Source: Cornus controversa
Lineage: Eukaryota > Streptophyta > Magnoliopsida > Cornales > Cornaceae
Direction: 5' to 3'
Assembly (NCBI GenBank): GCA_026545225.1
Contig: CM048849.1
Location: 44,602,336-44,666,335 of the forward strand
Length of the DNA: 64,000 bases
How positions within the stretch are numbered: position 1 is the first letter of the stretch; each line of letters begins with the position of its first letter. The position numbers and the translations under genes are program-made. Under the pieces are notes generated by a model that was not told where the DNA came from, did not search any database, and worked only from the letters and a program-made list of their open reading frames with translations. Positions 55,665-64,000 of the stretch are shown here, in pieces.

Positions 55665-56736
55665 AATAATTAATGCTCCATTTGGATTCAATATTTGAAA
55701 GGATAAGGAGAGGAAAGATAAGGAAAGATAACTCATATCCTCTCCTCTAAAAAATGAAAAAATTGGGAGGGCAGTGTTAGTGTTTAAGTAGTACTTTTAT
55801 AATTTCAAAACTTCTCTCAATAATTAGAAAGAAAAATTATTATTCCATACATGCCCTCATAAATATAAAAAGATGTAATAATAATAATAATTAAAATTAA
55901 AACCAAACTAAAATTTTAGCTTTTTTATTATAAAAAGTTCAATATTGGTGTGTACGTTCTCTCTCTTTACAATTGTAAAATTCAAAAATAATTAGGCAAA
56001 ACTTCCAGGAATGTCAGAGTAATTAACCCATGTTTCTAAGTGTATAAACACTCCAAATGAGATGGAAATTAATTATAAATAAAAGGTATCTTATATTATA
56101 TATAAGTACATAATAGTCTTCAACTGTTCCCTGGTGAGTAGGGAGTAATTTACACACTTTTTAAATCTGAAGGTTAGAGTTAAAACTGTGTAGACTAATA
56201 CCTACTTACCAGTTGAACACTATTGTATAAGAACATTGGGTAAAGAGAAGGTGAGTAATCAAGTTCTCCAAAACACAAAGATCAAGGTTGCATAACTAAC
56301 CCAAATTTTTTTTTTTTAAAGATTTATATGAAATCATAATTTTACTAGCTAGAATAGTCCATTGAAATTGAGCGATTTAATTTTTAAAATTCCTTTAAAT
56401 TTCTAGTTGCTTCTACAATTAAAATTTCAGTTTGATTTTATTTCTATTCCTTTTTCTCGATTTAAAAAGTTTATAATTGCATGCATGAGTCAACCGATAG
56501 TGCAAACCAACAACATAGCATTGAAACTTATATAATATTTTAAAAACTATTCCGGTTCACAATTGTAGTCTATAAAAAGTTACAGAATAATAGTAGTCTA
56601 TAAAAATTTCAACGACTCCGGTTCACAATCGTAGAGAGAGAGAATTAACATACATACCAATATTGAAATTTTTATAATAAAAAAACTAAATATTAGTTTC
56701 GTCTTAATCTAATTTTTATTGTTGTTATGAGATTTT

Positions 56737-57307
56737 TGTAATACCCCACTCCAACACATGGTATGATATTGTCCGCTTTGAGCCTGAGCCCGCACGGTTT
56801 TGCTCTTGGGTTTACCCCAAAAGGCCTCATACCATTTGAAGAGAACATACTACATATAAGCACATCCCCTTTTTCACACCCAGGCGATGTGGGATTGAGC
56901 ACTCTGTACCCTATCAGTGTGGTAGCTCAGCCCAGTGTCTGTCTATGCACCCCCCCACTCACACCCGTCCACAAGGGTTACTACAATCCACCCCCCTACG
57001 AGGCCCGACGTCCTCGTCGGCACACTACTTCCAGCTGGGTTCAGGCTCTGATACCAACTGTAATACCCCGCTCCAACACATGGTATGATATTGTCCGCTT
57101 TGGGCCTGAGCCCGCACGGTTTTGCTCTTGGGTTTACCCCAAAAGGCCTCATACCATTTGAAGAGAATATACTACATATAAGCACATCCCCTTTTCCACA
57201 CCCAGGCGATGTGGGATTGAGCACCCTGTACCCTGTCAGTGTGGTAGCTCAGCCCAGTGTCTGTCTATGCACCCGCCCACTCACACCCGTCCACAAGGGT
57301 TACTACA
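56737..57307 (-). mobile_element. Complete TRIM element private to the right arm
   Basis: The 571-bp minus-strand element has two 249-bp LTRs (57307-57059 and 56985-56737) and a 73-bp internal region with TTGGTATCAGAGCC at the primer site and CGTAGGGGGGTGGAT before the 3' LTR. The left arm has uninterrupted sequence at this point (GATAATGGTCTTAGAAAATC at about 53368). A clean 5-bp duplication is not visible; a few bases around the site seem deleted. Confidence 0.93.
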
Positions 57308-57654
57308 ATACCATTATCACATTAGAATATATATGTTAATCTTTATGAAGTTGAACAACACTTTTTCATTGCAAACCACTTTGCTTTCTTTTTTCTGGAT
57401 CAATTGGAGAGAGAGAGAGAGAACGTACATACCAAATATTGAAAGGATATTAAAGAAAGTGATTTTTATCCTTTTAAGAAAAGTCAATTAGAGTCATTTC
57501 ACCTCACGACTAATTACCTATAATTGAAATATTAATGGTTTCCTAAAACAATGGTTTTAACCAAGTAGTCAAAGGATTAAATCCGAAGGTTAGAGTTAAA
57601 AGTATGTCGACTACTCCTTACTCACCAGGGAGCATTTGAACACTATTATATATA

Positions 57655-58728
57655 TTCAACTACTCCCCGGTGAGCATGGAGCAATTTACTCACTATTAAT
57701 TGTAACCTTAGGATTAAATTCGAATGCTACAATTAAATAAGACTTATTTTTTGTCATTTTAGGAAACTTAGTGACTCTTTCTATCAATATTAAATACTAT
57801 TGAATATCACAGACAAACTTGCCCTCCTCTCCTCTTTCTCTATCCTTCAATTATTGTCTCGTTCTTTATTTTGTCCCCCTGCAACACCACCCCCACCGCT
57901 GCCTTCCACCACCACCGCCACGACCTTCCACCACACCACCACTGCAAAAATGATAGTTGTATTATAATTAAATTTTAGACAAATCAATTTCAATACTTAA
58001 GTGATAGATTTAAGTGACATAAGCTAAATTTCGCCCTAATCTTTTTATTTCTCCCTAAATGATGTTAACGTAACTTTACTACAATAATTGACGAATCCTA
58101 GTAAGCAATAATTTTAATGAATTAGTCCAAACCCAATTTAACGAGTCAGTCCAAACCCAATTCAAGTGTACTATGATATTGAGAGGGATTTGGTGAAATC
58201 TTTTTCTTTATTTTTGTTTTTACTTGGTTAAAAATTTTCAACTTCGCGTCATTGGTGTGGTCTTCAGAAGAGGTGTCAGGTACCACATTAATAAATCTGG
58301 AGCACTAATGGCTCAATCTCCTTTAAAGTTTTGATCTCAGCCCAAGAACCATTGGTGGTTATATTATCACAATATTCCTAGCAGATGTTCAATCAATCAC
58401 AATGTCTCTAAGTCAATAAACAAAAATCCAATTGAAAGTTAATATAGTATTTCATTCTATTTTTGGTGAAAGGTGGGGGTGATGGAAGACTGTGGTGTGG
58501 CGGTGGCGCAAAAGAAAGAATGAAACAATGATGGAAGGATAGAGAAAGGAGAGAGGAGGGCAAGTTTGTTCATGATATTCAATAGTATGTAATAGTGATG
58601 GAAAGAATAGCTAAGTTTCCTAAAATGAAAAAAATAAGTCTTATTTAATTATAACATTTGGATTTAATCCTAAGACTACAATTAATATTGAGTAGATTGC
58701 TCCCTACTCACGAGACAGCAATTAAACA
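57655..58728. mobile_element. Foldback element with long inverted repeats, in copy C
   Basis: Mirror of 41903-42981: left repeat with ACTACTCCCCGGTGAGCATG, right repeat with CTCCCTACTCACGAGACAGC, GGTGG/CCACC-rich inner parts. Present in both arms, so it predates the inverted duplication. Confidence 0.75.
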
Positions 58729-59993
58729 CTATTATATATATGTATGTATGATAAATGGAAGTCTTTTATATGATATATGATAGATAATAAAATTTGAACT
58801 CACAACTACTAGGTGAAGTTATGGATAACTTCACTTGTTGGAGGGATATCTAGTCTGATCATATTGTGGTCCAAAATAGACAATTCTACAGGTTCTCCAA
58901 TCCTCCAAGTATATGTTATCGATCTACAAGCCTTGCATTTGGGTTAATTAGAACCTGATGACAAATTAGAATTAACGATAAAACGTTTTAATTGTTTTAA
59001 TTGGGATAACACGCCAAGTATATGTTATCGATCTACAAGTTTGAATTGTTTTGCCAGACGTTTTTTTTTTCGTTATGGATGACTTCAAAATGCGGACAAA
59101 AATGGAGGGGGTGGTTGGGATGGTGATGGTGATGGTGAAAGCTCCATGGAGCTATGGAAAATCTAAAAACAAATGCTTTTGTTATGTTATTCTCGCATAA
59201 TACGTACAAATATCAAAACTACAGTGACAATTACATGGAGTGATTTAAAAAATTTGTACGACCTACATATATACCTTGTCCAAGAGAGTATTTGCCAATA
59301 AATTTTTTTTCTAAAAGTACCATCAAATGAAGTGGAAAATGATCAAATATATATACCTCAGTACTAGAAGATTCAGGGTTCAGGTCTAGACAAGGGCATG
59401 TGAGTCTGCGAATATTTTTATATATCCTTTCATATTTAATGATAAACTTAGACTTCTACGCGTGTGAATATTGAAAATGGAAGAGTTTGTGTTGTATGCA
59501 TGAAGTTTGAGAGAAGAAATAGCAAGATTCAAGTCTAGATAAGGGCATGTGAGTCTGCTAATTTTTTTATATATATCCTCTCATATTTAATGATAAACTT
59601 AGACTTCTACGCGTGTGAAGATTGAAAATGAAAGAGTTTGTGTTATATGCATGAAGTTTGAGAGAAGAAATAGATTTAGAAAAGAGTACGTTTTGTTTAA
59701 GAGTTGAATAAAGGTTATGTTTCAATGCATTTATTGTAATAAAAAATAAAAAATGATGGGAAACTCTATGTACTTTTAATACTAGTATATATCACAGACA
59801 AACTTGGAAATTTATCTGGACAATGGACATTAGGTTCCTGCTCCTTAATTATATACCCTCTTTTGAAGTAAAATAAAATAAAATAAATCATCTTAATCCC
59901 TCCTATTGACAAGTCAGTCTACCACGGACCAAACCATACACGCACACGCACTAGTATTCTAGAAAACTGAGTGCTAGCTTCACATGCATGCAT

Positions 59994-60001
59994 TATAAAT
60001 A
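59994..60001 (+). promoter_or_regulatory. TATA box of chitinase copy C
   Basis: TATAAATA, 71 bp before the start codon at 60072, placing transcription start near 60025-60030. The in-frame ATG at 59988 lies before it and so should not be in the mRNA. Confidence 0.8.
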
Positions 60002-60071
60002 CGTACCTCTCTCAACCTTATCATTACACCACACATACATTTCTCTTCTAACAATAGCACTTGTGTTCAAC

Positions 60072-60521
60072 ATGGCTGCTTTCAATTTAGAAAAGACCTT
60101 ACTGATCACTATCACTCTGGCAGGAATCCTCACCGGATTTTTGCCGGAATGCGTGGTGGGTCAGAACTGCGGTTGTGCCCCCAATTTGTGCTGCAGTTAT
60201 TATGGGTACTGTGGCACTAGTGATGACTATTGCTGCTTTGGTTGCAAGGAGGGTCCTTGCAAAGTTAGTGGTGTCGTGGTTGCTGATGTTGTGACGGATG
60301 AATTCTTTAATGCCATCATCGACAAAGCCGATGCGAATTGTGAGGGAAAGAGCTTCTACACCAGAGCTGCATTTCTTGAAGCTGCCAATTCTTATCCTAA
60401 ATTTGGCACCACTTGTAGTGTTGATATTTCCAAGCGTGAGATTGCAGCTTTCTTTGCTCATGTAACACATGAAACTGGATGTAAGAATATTTCATCATCT
60501 CTCCCTCTAATTATATACATC

Positions 60522-60574
<53 letters not shown>

Positions 60575-61091
60575 ATGTGTGTGTGTGAATATACTTTTCA
60601 AAAGGGTTGTACTAGATTTTAAGTGATAGAGTTTTCTCATAAAAGATGCATAAATATAAGAATCAATTAAATCTTTTGTTTGTGCAGCTTTTTGTTATAT
60701 TAATGAGATTAATGGTGCATCTAAGAACTACTGCGACCAAACAAATACACAGTATCCATGTGTAGCCGGCAAGGGTTACTATGGGCGAGGACCTATTCAG
60801 CTATCATGGAACTACAATTACGGTGCAGCCGGAAATGCTATCGGGTTTGATGGACTAAACAACCCTGACATTGTGGCCTCAGACGTAGTTGTGTCCTTCA
60901 AGACGGCCTTATGGTTTTGGATGGAGAATGTTGACCGTGTCATGGGACAAGGGTTTGGGGCAACAATCCGTGCCATCAATAGTATTGAATGTAATGGTGG
61001 AAACCCTGACGCTGTTAATTCTCGTGTACGGTATTACTTGGACTACTGTAGCAAAATTGGTGTCACGCCTGGCGATGCTCTCTACTGCTAG
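60072..61091 (+). CDS. Class IV chitinase (GH19, hevein domain), copy C
   Basis: Exons 60072-60480 and 60688-61091 are joined at GGAT|GTAAGA and GTGCAG|CTTTT. They give 270 residues, identical to copy B. A signal peptide (1-30) directs it to the apoplast. The CBM18/hevein domain (31-63) binds chitin. GH19 (about 70-270) carries Glu134 (HETG) and Glu143 (INEI) as acid and base, and the substrate-cleft motifs [16 protein letters not shown] and NNPDIVA. Length matches class IV (about 270). The flanks are the same as copy B for several kilobases on both sides, including the tandem duplication upstream and the hAT element about 1.1 kb downstream, so both copies probably share regulation. Class IV chitinases are generally pathogen- and stress-induced defence proteins; induction of this one is inference. 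Confidence 0.97.
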
Positions 61092-62200
61092 GTCACACAT
61101 TAAAGTTCTTCTAGTTTTTTTTTTGGGAAATAAAGAGTAGTCTGAACTTAATTTGTTTAGGTTCTTATTGATACTTTCCTGTACGTATCTTCGACTACTT
61201 GTATTGATATATGATGATCTATATATAAGAGATCATCAAAATAAATAATATGAATCAAAAAGTATCGTTTGGTTCATCCTATAGCAATATATTTTTTTTG
61301 CATTTTTACATTATTCAATGTCCATAAAAGATAGCTTAGGAGATGGAAAGAGGTAAAACAGAAGAGTTAAAATTAAGAGCTAATTTGATTCCGAACTAAT
61401 TAAGCTTCTTGCCTAGTTTTGTTAGCCCTATGACCATTGGTAATAGCTAATTGGGAGTACTAAATAACAGCAATTATCTGAAAAAGACTACAGGGACAAT
61501 TTAATGTGGACAATTTATTTATGCTATGTTTGGTTGGTGGGATGGATTGTGGAGGGATGGAAGAGAGGAGAGATGGATGGGGTTTGTCATGCATCTTTGG
61601 TTGGAAGGAAGGGCAGATAGAGAGGAAGATAAGAGCGACGACGCATCCTTCCTAACCAACGATTATGTATCCACTCAAAATTGGGCGAAAAAGAGGAGGG
61701 AAAGAATGAAAAGTCGACTTAAAATTAATCTTTTAACCTTGAATTGATTACAAAATTTCAATACCTAATTTAACATTGAATTGATTCCCAAATTTCAAAA
61801 ATAATATTTCGTTACAGTTTTTTAGGATCACAAAAGTAAATTTGTCATTAGTCTATCATTTTTGTGAATGGCTATCTCAAAAAATACAACTTTGATATGA
61901 GAAACGATAATTGTCTCAAAGTATACCATGTAGCTCTTTTAATTAGTTTCTTTCAATATCATAACTTCCAAGTGAATTTAGTAAAATTTACTTTTTCTCC
62001 TAAATTGATGAGGGTATATTGGTAAAAGTATATAAAAACTCTTCTTTCATTCCTTCCAACTATACAAAAAATAGTTGTCATTCCATCAATCATTTCTATT
62101 ATTCCTTTCATCTAACTAAATAAAAAGTTATCGGGACTAAAATTAAAAGTATGATCTCTCTGATATGTGGGCCCAAAAAATAAACAGAGATACGAAACTA
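61092..62200. other. 3' flank of chitinase copy C, no further gene
   Basis: Mirror of 38431-39540 and homologous to 30816-31998 in copy A. It contains the 3' UTR region (AAATAAAG at 61127-61134 could serve as a poly(A) signal) and a frame at 61526-61747 that is conserved only as DNA between copies and is interpreted as non-coding. Confidence 0.6.
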
Positions 62201-62208
62201 GTTGGCAC

Positions 62209-62684
62209 TAGGGGTGCACACGGTACGGTTCCCCACGGTTCTTGGTGGAATCGGAACCGGAACCATTACCAACGGTTCCTAATTTTCGAAACCGAAATCG
62301 GAACCGTTAAGGGTTGGAACCATGAGAAACCGAACCGTGGTTCTCGGTTCGGTTCCTATTCCAAATCACGGTTCCTTAGTTTTTTTTTTTTTTCACTTAA
62401 ACTTGAAAATACAAAAAATATATATACATTCATTAAATAAATGTGAGATCTACAATCTAAAAATGGCACCCTATATATATATATAATTATTATATTATAT
62501 ATATATATATATACACATATTTAATATAAAACAGTTCCGATTCCGGTTTGGTACAGTTCTACTGGTCCCAGAACCAGAACCGGAACCGTTGGTAACGGTT
62601 CCTAATTTTAGGAACCGGAACAGTAGCCACAGTTCGATATGGTTCCCCTCGGTTCCGGTTCCCACGGTTCTTTGTGCACCCCTA
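62209..62684. mobile_element. hAT-type element with GGTTCC-rich arms, in copy C
   Basis: Mirror of 37916-38422: TAGGGGTGCACACGG...TGTGCACCCCTA with target duplication GTTGGCAC at 62201-62208 and 62685-62692 (the complement of GTGCCAAC in copy B). It is about 30 bp shorter than copy B, partly in the TA core. Confidence 0.95.
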
Positions 62685-62692
62685 GTTGGCAC

Positions 62693-64000
62693 TATATTTC
62701 GATTTCTGGTTGCATCTCTCTAGAGTCTGGGTTGGGCTGTGTTTTATGATTGGGCTTAGTTGATGTTTTTGTAGTCTTTGCTCTTTAGGCTTTTCTTAGG
62801 CCTTGTTTCATTCTGTGGCATGTTTTGTTTGTCGTTGGGCTCTCTCTTCCTGGTCTATGGCCTCTTTATTAGTTGTTGGGCCCATGTTGTTCTTGTCACA
62901 AGTTAATCACTTATTAAATTTCTATTTTGCCCACGCTAAAGTTTAAAAAATTGGTGTTGGTTGATGTCATATATAAAAATATCAATTTAAATTCATACCC
63001 TTCCTCATATGATGTGTTTATTAAGGATAGTAACGGGACAGGTATAGCACGGGTTTGTCTAAATCCGTCCTTGCCCTGTTGCCTTCAATACAATTTTCAA
63101 ACCTGTCACGGGTTTGGGATGGGACAAGATTTCAAAACCCGTCACTGCCCCGTTAGGAGTAAACTCACTCCGTCCCCGCCCCACAAATTTGTAACTATAT
63201 CAAAATATCAACCAAAATTCATATTTTCAAAAAATACAATGGTCAGTATTAAATTTGATACTATTAAATTTAAAACAATATATCCTTTGTTTAAGAAATA
63301 AAATGACAATATGCATCCCACAATTAAAGAGCTCAGCAACATGTATGATCCAACAATGAAAGAAGGCTTAATACAACCAAAAAAATAAAACAAAAACAAG
63401 GTTTAATACAAGCAAAAGATAAAATAAAAATATAATCTAGATCCAACAATTAAGAGGACTTAATACAATCTATTTGTGACTTTGTAAGAGAATAAAATGT
63501 TAGAATAGATAGAGGTTAAAATTTTTAAAGATTATAATTTATATATGCAAAATTATATTTATAATAATTAAATGTTTTGGCAATCCATCTCGCATCCGAG
63601 TTATACTTTTTTTTCAAATCTGTCCCTACACAAGACAGGCGGACAAAATTGTCATCGTGTTTATACATGTACAATGAGCCACGTATTCAAACCATGACCA
63701 CAGTTTCAATTACAATTACAAAATGATATGAATCCATTGAATGCCATGTGTCAACTGTTTAAATTGGACAAGACCTTTGTGGCGATGCAAAGTTAATCCA
63801 ATCCATGTTAGAGTTCCAAACACGGTTCTGTCCAAACACTGATGTCACCCACACATATATATAACCATACGCAGTAGCAAACATAAACCATTCAAATTGA
63901 AAACAAATGATGAATTACATATATATTTTTTATAACGCCATATGTCGCTAGCTAGGTATCCAATCTGCAAACAGTTTAGATCCATGTTTGGTCTAAGTTT
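62693..64000. other. Outer right arm, non-coding
   Basis: Mirror of 36560-37907 and related to copy A 27700-29930. Contains AT-rich sequence and frames such as 62927-63301 that exist only because the DNA is duplicated. No gene recognised. Confidence 0.6.

Larger units (their letters stand above)
55665..64000. repeat. Right palindrome arm (copy C), continues beyond the window
   Basis: Inverted copy of the left arm: 55665-57480 pairs with 53195-54460, and 57490-64000 pairs with 43142 down to about 36560. The last bases of the window still match copy B (TTAGATCCATGTTTGGTCTA), so the true arm end lies outside. It includes the foldback element, chitinase C and the hAT element, and has one private TRIM. 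Confidence 0.95.

Noticed and set aside
60099..60470. Minus-strand 123-codon frame opposite chitinase exon 1 (and 40163-40534)
   Set aside because: Antisense shadow of a well-supported exon; no domain, and it is conserved only because the exon is.
59988..60626. A 212-codon plus-strand frame starting at the ATG of 59988, and its 200-codon mirror at 40043-40645
   Set aside because: The first Met overlaps the TATA box and lies upstream of the likely transcription start; the end of the frame reads into the intron (a TA repeat). The real start is the Met 28 codons later and the real gene is spliced.
61526..61747. A 73-codon frame (and mirror 38884-39105; related 31197-31400 in copy A)
   Set aside because: The copy A version has frame-changing differences and the peptide is of low complexity; the DNA resembles non-coding duplicated flank.
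62927..63301. 124-codon frame in the outer right arm and its mirror 37299-37673
   Set aside because: Near-identical only because of the palindrome; copy A (about 29330-29700) does not keep it as a frame, and no domain is visible.

Overview
This is a gene-poor, AT-rich piece of a flowering-plant nuclear genome, probably a dicot. The evidence is split plant-type genes (class IV chitinase, NAC domain, myosin XI and farnesyltransferase alpha pieces), plant LTR retrotransposons primed by initiator tRNA-Met, plant LINEs, CACTA, hAT and Mutator-type elements, and TRIM elements. The species cannot be told from the sequence. The only complete-looking host genes are two copies of a two-exon class IV (GH19) chitinase and a short NAC-domain gene.

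Layout. 1-7.1 kb: degenerate minisatellite split by a hAT-type element, the NAC-domain ORF (minus), a farnesyltransferase/geranylgeranyltransferase alpha fragment with a stop, a 65-bp tandem repeat, a tRNA-like SINE head, and an unrecognised minus-strand gene remnant with three tandemly duplicated exons. 7.2-24.8 kb: nested retroelements. A Copia element with target duplication TAGAG (7158-10994) has a 1.4-kb solo LTR inside its own 5' LTR. It is followed by LINE and LTR debris, then by a nearly full-length LINE (about 13.8-20.2 kb) that sits in the last codons of a second Copia element (about 13.2-24.4 kb). The second Copia also carries a TRIM-like hybrid element.

25.0-64.0 kb: a segmental-duplication complex around the chitinase. 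Copy A (25050-32119) is in direct orientation and keeps only the last 37 codons. Copy B (from 35279) has an intact chitinase on the minus strand. Copy C, running past the right edge of the window, has an intact chitinase on the plus strand. B and C are arms of a large palindrome with a spacer at about 54460-55665. The left arm is split by a 10.0-kb TG...CA insertion (43148-53189, target duplication CTAAT) that itself contains a complete TRIM and a 5.6-kb CACTA element carrying captured host exons, including myosin XI tail exons.

Because each copy serves as the empty site for insertions in the others, the order of events can be read. A and B separated first. A hAT-type element then entered B. 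B and C then arose as inverted copies, both carrying that hAT with the same target duplication. Later the left arm gained the 10-kb insertion. A TRIM present only in the right arm is also an arm difference. Copy A separately gained a solo LTR, a LINE tail, a hAT element and a Mutator-type MITE. Identity between the arms, judged by eye, is about 99% around the chitinases and drops to about 93% near the spacer.

The two intact chitinases encode the same 270-residue secreted protein: signal peptide, hevein chitin-binding domain, GH19 domain with both catalytic glutamates. I saw no novel multi-gene system. The unusual content is the palindromic chitinase duplication, the well-resolved transposon chronology, the TRIM hybrids and the exon-capturing CACTA element.
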